A DNA stretch of 64,000 nucleotides from assembly GCA_029203125.1 (NCBI GenBank), contig CP119317.1, positions 3,906,001 to 3,970,000 of the forward strand, read 5' to 3'. Below are positions 44,001 to 51,999 of this stretch, piece after piece (within the stretch, counting starts at the first letter, position 1; every line of letters starts with the position of its first letter). Position numbers and translations under genes: made by a program. The stretch comes from Candidatus Cohnella colombiensis. GTDB lineage: Bacteria > Bacillota > Bacilli > Paenibacillales > Paenibacillaceae. The notes beneath the pieces are model-generated. The model saw only the letters and a program-made list of their open reading frames with translations, searched no databases and was not told the DNA's origin.

Positions 44001-45742
44001 TTGATCTTGGGACCGAAGCTCCAGTGTAGGAATGTCCAAGGCTCCCATTCGTAGGTTGAGGCTACTTGAGTGGCTGCTGCATCAGAATTCGGATCATCCC
44101 ACCTGTTGGTGTTTAATTCGCCGTTGACGGCAGGACCCGCATAAGGCGCTTTGTCCCCCCAGCGCAGGTCTCCGAACATGTTATAGCCGGCCAGAACCGG
44201 GAACCAGGTCTCGCCGTAGTCAAGCGAACGGAAGATGGTCTCCATGCCGCGTTGGGTCAATGTGGTATTGACGTTGTACGGGTCTGTGTTGTGAGTAGCG
44301 ACGATCAGTGCTCCAGGGATTTCGGGGTCTACGCTCAGACCGGCCATACCTACGCCAGCCATACGGTTCTGCGTACCACTTGCGGCGACACTCTTAACAG
44401 TCGTCCCGTAGATCATAACCGGGGTTACGTTCACACCGTCTCCTTTGACTGCACCGTCGGCTCCAATCAGCCAACGGAAGACAGCACCGTCTGCACCGTT
44501 GCCATCATTAACCCCGGCAGTGTTGCTGCCCGAATCATTATAGGTGACAAACAGGTAACGGTCGCCTTCCTCGTTATGAGGCGGCGCGAAAGCGGCTTTG
44601 GTTGGAAAATAATAGCTGCTGGTTGACCTACGAGTCGGCTTCCCTGGCAACGCAGCCCATGAAGTGCCCCCGTTTGCAGAGTAATAAGCGATCCCATTAT
44701 CTGCAGTGGTCGTCGCATTGGCCGCAGCTCCTACAACCCGAAAGTTAGTATTAGTCCCGTCATATACAACAAATGTATAGATCCCGGAGCTACCAAAATT
44801 CGATTTGATATCTGTCCATGTCGTCGCGTCGTCGGTAGACATGCGAATACCGCCGTTGGACACAGCATATATCGTAGGCGGATTATAATCATCCGGATTC
44901 GTAGAACCGGCTAATTTCCCCGCTTTTAAATTAGGTATTGCAACAATGTTGTCGCCTCCAAGACCACGGAGATTGCCAGAGTTGCCCCCCATACTGATGC
45001 CAATGGTGCCCTTATTTATCCAGGTATCACCGCGATCTTTGGAGAGAAGTAATTGGCCTGAGCCATAGGACAAGTAAACCCAATTCTCACGACCGGGCGT
45101 AGGGTCTATGCCGAGGCCGCGTGACTGGCCGACACTCTGAGTGGTTGGGGTAATCCATTGGGTTATGTCCTCCCAGGAATTTGTCTCAAAGTTGAACCTG
45201 TGCGCACCACCCACATCAGTCTGGGCGTAAAGGATGTTTGGATCAGTGGGGTGGAATATGTAACCACAGACGGCACCCGCGCCGGGGATTTTCAAGTTAC
45301 TCCAGTCGTAATCGCCAGTATCTTCATACAGGCTTACGGTGACCTTAAAGGTTTGTGAGTCGATCAATGCTCCCTTTCTGGCTGTGACGGTTACATTGGT
45401 GTAACCGGTCTCGCCGTAAGAAACCAACGTGAGGACATTGCTGTTGAGCCCGCTGAAAGAGCCAGCCAGCAAGGTCGGATCCTCAATATCAAGATCAAAT
45501 TGAACATCTTCATAGTCCTCGCCAATCACTCGGACGGTGAGCACGATAGGTTCTGCGCCCCAGTTAACGCTTCTGTTACTATTGGGGTAAGCTGTGGAAG
45601 CTTGGATGATACGAGCAGTTTGATCCCCAATATTCTCAAGCTTGAATACTTGTGGCGCCGCAGCGACGATAGCCGCTATAGGAAGCATGGACACCAACAT
45701 AATGAGCGTGCACAGAATTGCTAGAAGTCTCTTTTTCCTCAT
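41060..45742 (-). CDS. Secreted GH74/VPS10-type beta-propeller protein with C-terminal helical repeats
   Basis: This 1560-residue exported protein has a signal peptide ending about residue 29 (AAIVAAAP) and an N-terminal Ig-like domain (to about 140). A double seven-bladed propeller (about 145-1165) follows, with xyloglucanase-family Asp-box-like repeats (SKDRGDTW, SANGGTSW, SLDGGKTW). The first GH74 catalytic Asp is present (Asp176 in AQTDVGGAHR). The counterpart of the second, in my reading the IDPF motif, appears as KINPHNSN, so activity is doubtful. An InlB-type B-repeat (about 1170-1235; GWHFDGWYT...NMSLYAQY) is followed by 3.5 TPR-like repeats of about 90 residues (about 1245-1560; Y.AVYY..., Q.Y..Y.LLA.....VP). 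The ATG at 45,742 has GAGAGGTG upstream. Confidence 0.8.
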   Translation of the reverse strand: MRKKRLLAILCTLIMLVSMLPIAAIVAAAPQVFKLENIGDQTARIIQASTAYPNSNRSVNWGAEPIVLTVRVIGEDYEDVQFDLDIEDPTLLAGSFSGLNSNVLTLVSYGETGYTNVTVTARKGALIDSQTFKVTVSLYEDTGDYDWSNLKIPGAGAVCGYIFHPTDPNILYAQTDVGGAHRFNFETNSWEDITQWITPTTQSVGQSRGLGIDPTPGRENWVYLSYGSGQLLLSKDRGDTWINKGTIGISMGGNSGNLRGLGGDNIVAIPNLKAGKLAGSTNPDDYNPPTIYAVSNGGIRMSTDDATTWTDIKSNFGSSGIYTFVVYDGTNTNFRVVGAAANATTTADNGIAYYSANGGTSWAALPGKPTRRSTSSYYFPTKAAFAPPHNEEGDRYLFVTYNDSGSNTAGVNDGNGADGAVFRWLIGADGAVKGDGVNVTPVMIYGTTVKSVAASGTQNRMAGVGMAGLSVDPEIPGALIVATHNTDPYNVNTTLTQRGMETIFRSLDYGETWFPVLAGYNMFGDLRWGDKAPYAGPAVNGELNTNRWDDPNSDAAATQVASTYEWEPWTFLHWSFGPKINPHNSNMLMLNSGLGTFVSYNLTALDNIAKTQGNTVPNAKTVSDLSDTDAKSTLFTTTTGKIDSNRKTSNYSAFRIQTADFPSGGVTAATSVKWETAPDLFMTVQKASGMYSPPSGKNIALTNTWDYPGWAFQSTDHLPWNGWSYARWIDPKWNYLFDGTDGSVNWLEYTNKLDPKYLPPKPNDGKNYTIYAPTNRGISGDNTDYPDGNPDILVSTARTDWHFNAKGGPIISFDGGLIWHNIPDGWVPNLAGSQQNPPGYALLGVGHGVPDKDRLGASTTALKTAVNNLKGNDSAGGTAIGWVTIGADAKTLFWGIGNNQYQRLVGTKADDPIGLGQNWFYPRIWTNAGGTTEMTATTGVKIIADRVDPDVFYAFSTALYVSKDGGNNFYPVTITNAGGRALSMTNLNQVADAGRQIRGEVGNTGVFWIDGDGLFKFEYDKATNTAKSTEIVTTTINSSKFGMSGSNGRAGLGLGPTMDGVVNVNGALYAHGRINPQNGDSATGYGVYRSLDGGKTWVKISQSVLNSAGNVEPVGTVQDPYDNRNFSYSDVRSVTGDPRTFGRVYLSQGNVAGGSRYGDMIVNLLEDGATIATVQFKDHQGNLTGHVRLSKNSTATAIDAPVRTGWHFDGWYTASNGDEEFDFDTPIVANMSLYAQYTKIPDQTPDLVNLQLAQFYASHDNAYNAVYYYQLAISNGDTGLESEMSAAAGKLQQQAKNAMEAGEFSQASSAYQLLSNSSEVPSAISTDAAKSISASQSMGLAWYYYGQNNLYNAVYYLSEEIGGGNNSTGVNALISYAAKQLQELARGETEQGQFAAAYTDYQLLASGNGVPTGIVQDATSSIATGGSIGNAWFYLAQSNWYNTVYWLGNAMQTNSSTGVSAMMSYAAKQLQQQAQDKMTQGQLDQGYTSYALLATTAGVPTVIAQDASKSQDVSDSNYGVALWYLNNSNYINAKYYLQLVVANGNNSSGVQGLLSYVNSK

Positions 45743-46107
45743 CGTTTACACCTCTCAAGCATTATGGAAGCTCAAACATCTATATATAAAGGCTCAGCGT
45801 TTTCGCCTCACCATTGTTTTATTTCAATGTGAAGTCCATTGATTGTTATTGGAAGGAAAAATTCCAGTTGTTTATTTGATTGCATTTAAAGCGCCTTCAT
45901 TTCTATAAAATTAAAGCATTCTACAATGGGGTATCTGGGTAACTTACTCTGTTGCCATTAAACCGAATGGAAATTTCATCATATTTTCTTTGTTAACAAT
46001 TTGTATCGAAAACCGATTATATGAAACGAATTGTATCATATAATCGGTTCGATTTCAAAACTGTTCACATAGTGGAGGCCTTCCCGGTTGGCATAGTTGC
46101 AGGCTTA
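45743..46107. other. Gene-free region upstream of the GH74-like gene
   Basis: This A+T-rich stretch holds no credible reading frame. The part near 45,743 should carry the GH74-like gene's promoter on the minus strand, but no convincing pair of boxes was fixed. It contains the long perfect hairpin at 46,011-46,049 and ends at the operator for the RND operon. Confidence 0.5.
46011..46049. repeat. Perfect 14-bp inverted repeat between divergent units
   Basis: AACCGATTATATGA and TCATATAATCGGTT pair perfectly around an 11-base loop. There is no T-run and no gene ends here, so it is either an insulating hairpin, a protein-binding palindrome or a leftover terminus of a small mobile element. Confidence 0.55.
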
Positions 46108-46168
46108 CCCGAAAGTTATGTACATTCCACCCTATATATAGTGAACGCCCTTTTCTATACTTTGGATC
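46108..46168 (+). promoter_or_regulatory. Promoter/operator module A, before the RND operon
   Basis: CCGAAAGTTATGTACATTC carries the inverted repeat GAAAGT-N5-ACATTC (46,111-46,127; one mismatch). A -10 box TATACT lies at 46,156-46,161 with no good -35, as expected of an activator-dependent promoter. The same module, aligned without gaps from operator to past the -10, lies at 51,637-51,699. Confidence 0.65.
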
Positions 46169-46267
46169 ATAGTCATGCCGATGTGTGCAGGTCACGGATC
46201 AATTAAGCAAAGCCAAGCTGCACAACAAGCGTAGAAAATACTCCGGAGGTGATCACGACTGAAAGAA

Positions 46268-46420
46268 ATGAAGTGGAGCAGCCCGTTAAGTCTGGCATGT
46301 TTGGGAGTTTTCTTTTTAGGTATGGGGATTTTAATAATTCTAGTTCTACTTATTAAAAAATTGATAACGAAGGGGAATAAAAGAGATGACTTGGTTAACA
46401 AAATGGTCTTTCACAAATAA
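46268..46420 (+). CDS. 50-residue membrane peptide overlapping the RND gene start
   Basis: The frame reads MKWSSPLSLACLGVFFLGMG then ILIILVLLIKKLITKGNKRD, which is one long hydrophobic helix and a basic cytoplasmic tail. It ends at 46,420, 35 bases inside the RND gene. GGAGGTGATC, the full anti-Shine-Dalgarno complement, lies 13 bases before the ATG; the spacing is long, so an upstream codon such as CTG 46,259 might be used. It could couple translation to, or be a small partner of, the RND pump. A second tiny membrane-peptide gene lies at 51,747 after a matching promoter. Confidence 0.5.
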   Translation: MKWSSPLSLACLGVFFLGMGILIILVLLIKKLITKGNKRDDLVNKMVFHK

Positions 46421-49412
46421 AGCTGCAATTGGTTTATTAATCTTTATGTCGCTCATCGTTGGAGCGATCAGCTACACGTCGATGCCTATGGAATTCATGC
46501 CGGAGGCAGATATGCCACAGGTAACCGTAACAGTACTTGGCCCTGGACAAGATGCGCATTCTATGGAGACCAACGTCATGAATCCGATTGAGAACGCAGT
46601 CGGACTCGTCAATGGAAAAACAGATATGTTCTCTACTTCTGGGGACGGGTACGCAAAAGTAGATATACATTTTAATTCAAAAACAGATATGAAGGAAGCG
46701 GCACAGGAAGTACAGACGGCTGTAGATCAACTGCAATTTCCACAAGGGGTTATGAAGCCTTTCGTACTCCAATTGAATACTTCAATGATTCCGATATCGG
46801 AAATCGCGATTGCGTTTGAAGATGGTCTTACGGATCGAAATATCGAAACAGCCGAAAAAAACATCATACTTGAACTGCAAAAGATAAAGGACGTATCGAA
46901 CGTTTCATTATATGGGAAAAGCTCTCCTCAAATTTCGGTTCAAGTCGACCCGCAAATACTAGCCCAAAAGGGTATTCCTGTCCAAACAATTATGGGCGTG
47001 CTTCAAGGCCGCAACGTTTCGGCTTCCATCGGTGAACAAATGATCGGCGGGCAGACTGGTAATGTCAATGTAAGTGCTACGATAGATAGTATAGAAGTGT
47101 TGAAAAATCTTCCTTTGATCAAGGGAGTGACACTGCAAGATGTAGCCTCTGTCGAATTGAAGCGGACTCAAGAAAGCATCAGACGTTCTAATGGAAAAGA
47201 TGTCTTGTTTGCCGTAGTGACCAAAAAGGCTGAAGCGAATGCAGTAGCTGCAGGAAATAAAGTGAAAGAAACGGTTGAGCGATTGAATAAAGAAATTAAA
47301 AATGCGGATATAGCTGTTTTATTCAGTACTTCCGATATGGTTGTGACTTCGGTTAACAATATGATGCGCGAGGTATTGTTAGGGGCTTTATTCGCAGCAA
47401 TTGTCATCATGCTGTTTCTGCGTAATCTCCGAGCAACGCTTGTTACGCTTGTATCGATTCCGCTTTCTCTAGCGGTAACCTTATATTTGTTGAAAATTTC
47501 AGGTATTACTTTAAACATTGTTACTCTTGGTGGTGTCGCGGTCGCGGTCGGTCGATTAGTTGACGATAGTATCGTTGTGATTGAGAACATTTACCGCCGA
47601 TTACAGAAAGAATCTCTCTCGCGCGAGATGATTATCAGTGCAACAAGGGAGGTCGCTGAGGCGATTACATCCTCAACGATTACAACGGTAGCAGTCTTTT
47701 TGCCTATGGGGCTTATTAGCGGGGGATTGCAAGCTTTCTTGTTGCCGTTCGCATTAACTGTAACCTATTCTTTGCTAACCTCACTTGTAGTCGCTTTAAC
47801 GATTGTTCCTTTGCTAAGCTCATGGTTGCTGGGCAATACGCAATTGAAGGAGCATACGCCTCCTGTATGGTTTATTCGGTTCTTAGGCTGGAACCTTCGT
47901 TATAAATGGGTAACGCTAATTGTTGCTTTAGCCGTCTTTATTGGTTCAATCAGCACATATATGGCGATGCCTAAAAGTGCTCTTGAAACTTCGGATGCGA
48001 TCAGTGTTGCAGTTCAGTTGAAATATCCGAACGACACAACTGTTGATGAAGTTCTAGAGAAAGGAAAACAGCTTGAACAACAACTTATGCAACAAGAGCA
48101 AGCCAAAACCGTTGTCATGCAGACTGGAAACAGCGCTGGCGGTGCGAAGTGGGGCAATGTTTCTTCCCAGGTAGAGGTCGGATATACGGTTTTGATGAAG
48201 GAAGATGCTGATGCTCAAGCATTCATCGATCATGTGTTGGAGGAGAAAGACAATTACCCTGGCGCAACACTGACTGCTTTTGCATCAGGCATATTTGGCG
48301 GGAGTTCCACTAATGAATACATTGACATCGTCGGTGAAGATATTAATGCCATTCGTTCTGTAGCCGAAGAAGTTGCTACCAGAGTGAAAGCAATAGATGG
48401 CATTGAAAAAGTAACCAGCAACATGGATCAAACTAAACCGGTGTTTGCATTCCGGGCTGATCCCACACAATCCCATGCGCAAGAAATCGCAATGCAGCTT
48501 AGTTCGATGCTCAATCCGATCCCTATTGGCCAAATCCTATTGGACGGAAGACAAACCAGCGTAGTTCTAGAACCGCTGCTTCAGCCAAAATCAGAGCATG
48601 ACTTGACAGCTATTACGATTATGACTGAGGACGGGAAGGTACCCATTATCAATTTGGCAACATTTGAAGTTCGTAATGAACCAGCCATGATTTATCATAA
48701 AGATGGGAAAACATACGTACGCGTTACGGCGGAAGTAGATCCGAAAAAGGTTTCAGAAATTGGTGCGAATATTAAAAAGGAGACGGACCAAATACAAATT
48801 CCAGATGGCGTGGAATTATTCGCGGGAGGGGCTTCGGTTAGTCAATCTGATGACTTTGCTGATATTGGTTTAACTGCACTCATTTCCATTGGGTTAGTAT
48901 TTCTAATTATGGTTCTTACATTCAGAACGATTCGTGCGCCTTTGGCCATAATGTTCTCTTTGCCTTTAGCTGCAATCGGTGCGGTTGTTGGGCTCATCGT
49001 TTCAGGAGTACATCCGGATTTCACCGCGTTATTCGGAGCTCTGATGCTGATCGGCATCGTCGTGACCAACGCAATTGTGTTAGTAGACCGTATTAAACAA
49101 AATGAGGAGCATATGAGCATACGAGAAGCGATCGTTGAAGCCGCATCGACTCGGATGCGTCCGATTATGATGACAGCGATTGCCACGATATGTGCAATGC
49201 TACCGCTTGTTTTCTCGCAATCCGAGCAAGGTAATATCGTTTCGCAAAGTCTTGCGATCGTAGTTATTGGCGGTTTAACCGCTGCGACGCTCCTAACCCT
49301 TATTGTGGTACCTGCGGTATACGAGTTGCTATATTTCCGCAAGTCTGCATTACAGCGCGCCACTCAACCCGTCGTATCAGCAAAAACAAGCACTGTAAAA
49401 ATCGCTGGGTAA
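46386..49412 (+). CDS. RND-family efflux transporter (HAE1/SwrC-like)
   Basis: This 1008-residue proton-driven exporter has the twelve-helix RND layout: an N-terminal helix (AAIGLLIFMSLIVGAISY), two large outer loops, and the conserved TM4 motif GGVAVAVGRLVDDSIVVIENI with the paired Asp of the proton relay. The MPMEFMPEADMPQV segment is typical of SwrC/AcrB relatives in Firmicutes, which export surfactants or antimicrobial compounds without an outer membrane. No membrane-fusion protein gene is adjacent. AAGGGG lies upstream of the ATG at 46,386, which overlaps the small peptide gene. The two-component gene follows after a terminator. Confidence 0.93.
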   Translation: MTWLTKWSFTNKAAIGLLIFMSLIVGAISYTSMPMEFMPEADMPQVTVTVLGPGQDAHSMETNVMNPIENAVGLVNGKTDMFSTSGDGYAKVDIHFNSKTDMKEAAQEVQTAVDQLQFPQGVMKPFVLQLNTSMIPISEIAIAFEDGLTDRNIETAEKNIILELQKIKDVSNVSLYGKSSPQISVQVDPQILAQKGIPVQTIMGVLQGRNVSASIGEQMIGGQTGNVNVSATIDSIEVLKNLPLIKGVTLQDVASVELKRTQESIRRSNGKDVLFAVVTKKAEANAVAAGNKVKETVERLNKEIKNADIAVLFSTSDMVVTSVNNMMREVLLGALFAAIVIMLFLRNLRATLVTLVSIPLSLAVTLYLLKISGITLNIVTLGGVAVAVGRLVDDSIVVIENIYRRLQKESLSREMIISATREVAEAITSSTITTVAVFLPMGLISGGLQAFLLPFALTVTYSLLTSLVVALTIVPLLSSWLLGNTQLKEHTPPVWFIRFLGWNLRYKWVTLIVALAVFIGSISTYMAMPKSALETSDAISVAVQLKYPNDTTVDEVLEKGKQLEQQLMQQEQAKTVVMQTGNSAGGAKWGNVSSQVEVGYTVLMKEDADAQAFIDHVLEEKDNYPGATLTAFASGIFGGSSTNEYIDIVGEDINAIRSVAEEVATRVKAIDGIEKVTSNMDQTKPVFAFRADPTQSHAQEIAMQLSSMLNPIPIGQILLDGRQTSVVLEPLLQPKSEHDLTAITIMTEDGKVPIINLATFEVRNEPAMIYHKDGKTYVRVTAEVDPKKVSEIGANIKKETDQIQIPDGVELFAGGASVSQSDDFADIGLTALISIGLVFLIMVLTFRTIRAPLAIMFSLPLAAIGAVVGLIVSGVHPDFTALFGALMLIGIVVTNAIVLVDRIKQNEEHMSIREAIVEAASTRMRPIMMTAIATICAMLPLVFSQSEQGNIVSQSLAIVVIGGLTAATLLTLIVVPAVYELLYFRKSALQRATQPVVSAKTSTVKIAG

Positions 49413-49437
49413 GTTGCTGAAGAATAAAATGATTATG

Positions 49438-49475
49438 AGCACTCATTTCGAAAAGAAATGGGTGCTTTGTTTTTC
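49438..49475 (+). terminator. Terminator after the RND gene
   Basis: AGCACTCATTTC pairs with GAAATGGGTGCT (one G-U) around a 5-base loop, followed by TTGTTTTT. Confidence 0.82.
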
Positions 49476-49567
49476 AATCCGTACCAATAGAAGAGGGATT
49501 TGGCTAATTTTGCCGAATAACAGTAAGACTCTTGTACTAATCGACAATTAGGAGGATTGTTTGTCTC

Positions 49568-51550
49568 ATGGTTCGTTGGATAAAAGTGACTTGTTTCTCT
49601 AACCTAGAGCTCGAATCGCAAAAGAATCGACTGATCGCCTTTTTATTGTTTGGCCCTTTATTTGTAATGGCCGAAGTGAACATATCGTCGCGGTATTCTT
49701 TTTTTGATCCGGTTAATTATAAATTTTTGCTATTTACTTTTCTATTTTTTGGGTTGACGCTCTCACTGCTCTTTGTGTCATCGATGCAACGAGCTTTTAA
49801 ATATATTACGATCTCGATGATGCTTCTTTTATCCATGTATGAGCTATTTCTATTCAACGAGACATTGGCAGCTTATCAAATTATGTATATCAATCTAGCA
49901 CTAGCATTAATTTACTTGAACGGTTATCTAATTATGTTTACAGGTATTGCCACAGCTGTATGCACAGCATTCGGATATATCTTCTGGAAGGATTCTTTGT
50001 TTCCGCTGTATGACAGTTTTATCATTAATGTTTCAATTATTATTGTTCTGCAAGTGACGATCGTATTATGGGGCGCTGCCAAAATTGGTATCCGCTTCCA
50101 CCATTATGTGGATCATAATCAACAGATGCGGATATTACTGAAAGAGAATGAAGATCAATTGCTAGAGATTTTAGATAAAAATAGGGCACTGGCGCAATAC
50201 GCCAAACAGGTGGAGCAGCTAACCATTTTAGAAGAGCGTAATCGAATTTCTCGGGAACTTCATGATACAATCGGTCATACGTTCACTTCCATTATTGCAG
50301 GGTTAGAGGTGCTGAGACTGCAAGCAGATCCATCAGAAGAAGCAAGAGAAAAACGCATGGAAACACTGCTTCGGACAGCACGTAAAGGTTTGGAGGACAT
50401 TCGCGACCATGTGCACCAATCAGATAAACTAAGTGATTCCCAGTTGCTTCATGAACATATTGAACGGTTGGCAGCAGAAATGTCCCAAAATACGGGAGCT
50501 GATATTCTGTTTCATATGGAGGGCGAGGCCGTTGTATTGCAGCAACAGCACCAAATTGCCTTGCTAAGGTGTGCGCAAGAGGCGATGACGAATGCCATTC
50601 GTCACGGACAAGCGAAGCGAGTAGATATCCGTCTAGTTTTCAATTCTGATAAGGTGCAATTGGAAATTGTGGACGATGGCTCAGGTATAGATATGGAAAA
50701 GCTTCAGTACGGATTTGGATTGAACACGATGAAAGAGCGCATTGAAGCTCTGCGAGGCACGCTTCAACTATTTGCTGAACCTTTCAAGGGGGTTCGTGTC
50801 GATTGCCGGTTGCCGTTAATAAACCATCTTCAGAAAAACAATATTAAGCTTCTACTTGTTGACGACCAAGATTTAATCGCTGAAAGCTTCCGTATTTTGT
50901 TGAGCATGGAACATGACTTCGAAGTTATGGGTATTGCCACAAACGGAAAATCGGCAATCGAGTTTTGCGAAAGCAATGTGCCGGATGTCATCTTGATGGA
51001 TATTCATATGCCGTTAATGAACGGGGTCGATGCGACAAGAAGCATTAAACAGCGTTGGCCAAATGTTAAAGTCATCATTCTTACCACATTTCAAGATGTA
51101 CATCATGCAGCAGAAGCGATTTCACTAGGTGCTGAAGGCTTTCTGCTCAAGAGTATACAACCGCGGTATTTGGCTGAGGGGATTCGGATCGTTAGTAACG
51201 GAGGTACGCTGATCTCTATGGAAACTGCCAAGCTGCTGGTGGAAGATAGAAACGAACAATCGCGGCCAGACCGATCGGTTCTCGATCAAGGTAATGACAA
51301 AGATACTGACGAGAATCGAACCTCCCTTGCACGTGAAAATCGGATGTTCAGTTTAAATGATAAAGAGATTGAAATCGTGCGATATTTATCAGAAGGTTTG
51401 AAGTATAAGGATATTGCTCAAAAACTTCATTTCTCGGAAAGTACAATTAAAAATTACGTATCGATTATTTATTCAAAGCTCAATGTGGATAACCGTATGC
51501 AAGCGGTGAAAAAAGTTCAGGAAGAAATGCTGCTTTCGAGAGAAAGCTAA
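49568..51550 (+). CDS. Fused membrane sensor kinase and LuxR-type response regulator (single polypeptide)
   Basis: 660 residues. Six or so membrane helices (about 22-170) lead into a coiled linker. A HisKA_3 domain has phospho-His232 in RELHDTIGH, and an ATPase domain has N-box QEAMTNAIRHG and G-box DDGSGID and GFGLNTMKER. After only about ten linker residues follow a receiver domain (Asp432/433, phospho-Asp478 in LMDIHMP, Lys528) and a C-terminal LuxR HTH (about 594-650; LNDKEIEIVRYLSEGLKYKDIA). This is a NarL/DesK-type pair normally made as two proteins; here the regulator stays tied to the membrane. AGGAGG lies 12 bases before the ATG. It likely controls the two flanking units that share a GAAAGT-N5-ACTTTC site. 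Confidence 0.92.
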   Translation: MVRWIKVTCFSNLELESQKNRLIAFLLFGPLFVMAEVNISSRYSFFDPVNYKFLLFTFLFFGLTLSLLFVSSMQRAFKYITISMMLLLSMYELFLFNETLAAYQIMYINLALALIYLNGYLIMFTGIATAVCTAFGYIFWKDSLFPLYDSFIINVSIIIVLQVTIVLWGAAKIGIRFHHYVDHNQQMRILLKENEDQLLEILDKNRALAQYAKQVEQLTILEERNRISRELHDTIGHTFTSIIAGLEVLRLQADPSEEAREKRMETLLRTARKGLEDIRDHVHQSDKLSDSQLLHEHIERLAAEMSQNTGADILFHMEGEAVVLQQQHQIALLRCAQEAMTNAIRHGQAKRVDIRLVFNSDKVQLEIVDDGSGIDMEKLQYGFGLNTMKERIEALRGTLQLFAEPFKGVRVDCRLPLINHLQKNNIKLLLVDDQDLIAESFRILLSMEHDFEVMGIATNGKSAIEFCESNVPDVILMDIHMPLMNGVDATRSIKQRWPNVKVIILTTFQDVHHAAEAISLGAEGFLLKSIQPRYLAEGIRIVSNGGTLISMETAKLLVEDRNEQSRPDRSVLDQGNDKDTDENRTSLARENRMFSLNDKEIEIVRYLSEGLKYKDIAQKLHFSESTIKNYVSIIYSKLNVDNRMQAVKKVQEEMLLSRES

Positions 51551-51582
51551 ACCTAAGCGCTTAATTCTAATGTTGTTATGCT

Positions 51583-51618
51583 AACCTTAGCCGGGAATCT
51601 TACCGAGCTAAGGTTTTT
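51583..51618 (+). terminator. Terminator after the fused kinase/regulator gene
   Basis: AACCTTAGC (51,583-51,591) pairs with GCTAAGGTT (51,607-51,615), followed by TTT. It separates this gene from promoter module B. Confidence 0.8.
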
Positions 51619-51636
51619 CGTTTGTTTACAAAGGTG

Positions 51637-51699
51637 TCCGAAAGTTATGTACTTTCAACTCTATAAGATTCACACCGTCTCTTCTATACTTGGGAACAT
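51637..51699 (+). promoter_or_regulatory. Promoter/operator module B, before the 51-residue peptide gene
   Basis: TCCGAAAGTTATGTACTTTC contains the perfect inverted repeat GAAAGT-N5-ACTTTC (51,640-51,656). TTCTATACTT includes the -10 box TATACT at 51,685-51,690. The operator centre lies about 49 bases before the expected start point, the same as in module A, a position typical of LuxR-type activators. Confidence 0.68.
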
Positions 51700-51746
51700 G
51701 ATTAGCATAACTTGCGACAGCGAGTAAAGGTCTGGAGGTGAAAGGA

Positions 51747-51902
51747 TTGAAACGAAGAGGCCGTTATGTGGCCACTTTTATCATTTTTGTTTGTACGCTG
51801 GTAGTTTATTATGTGGTGGCGGCCTTTACTGCATTAACGGAGCCGTATTTTATCGTTTTTTTAGCTGGGATTCTTGTAGTTATGGTATTGGTCAAAAAGT
51901 AA
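51747..51902 (+). CDS. 51-residue membrane peptide
   Basis: Starting with TTG after GGAGGTG (6-base spacer), the frame begins KRRGRYVATFIIFVCTLVV. It forms two hydrophobic helices (about 8-30 and 34-48; YFIVFLAGILVVMVLV) and ends in Lys-Lys. It is preceded by promoter module B and followed after 97 bases by the DUF5680 gene. It does not resemble a known toxin by eye, apart from its size and charge pattern. Confidence 0.6.
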   Translation: MKRRGRYVATFIIFVCTLVVYYVVAAFTALTEPYFIVFLAGILVVMVLVKK

Positions 51903-51999
51903 ACCGAAAGATGATAAAACTTACTTTATTGGCATTGCCAGTTACGAACAAATGTTCTAAGATAATAGAATAATAAAACATATAAGGAGGATTTTGTGT

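Noticed and set aside
46021..46206. 61-codon frame in the GH74-RND intergenic region
   Set aside because: It begins within a hairpin arm, has no ribosome site and runs through the operator and promoter of the RND operon.
5637..51569. Identical 15-base string AAGCGCTTAATTCTA at 5,637 and 51,555
   Set aside because: Centred on the short palindrome AAGCGCTT with no further flanking similarity; the second lies just after a stop codon. Chance plus a cre-like core explains it.
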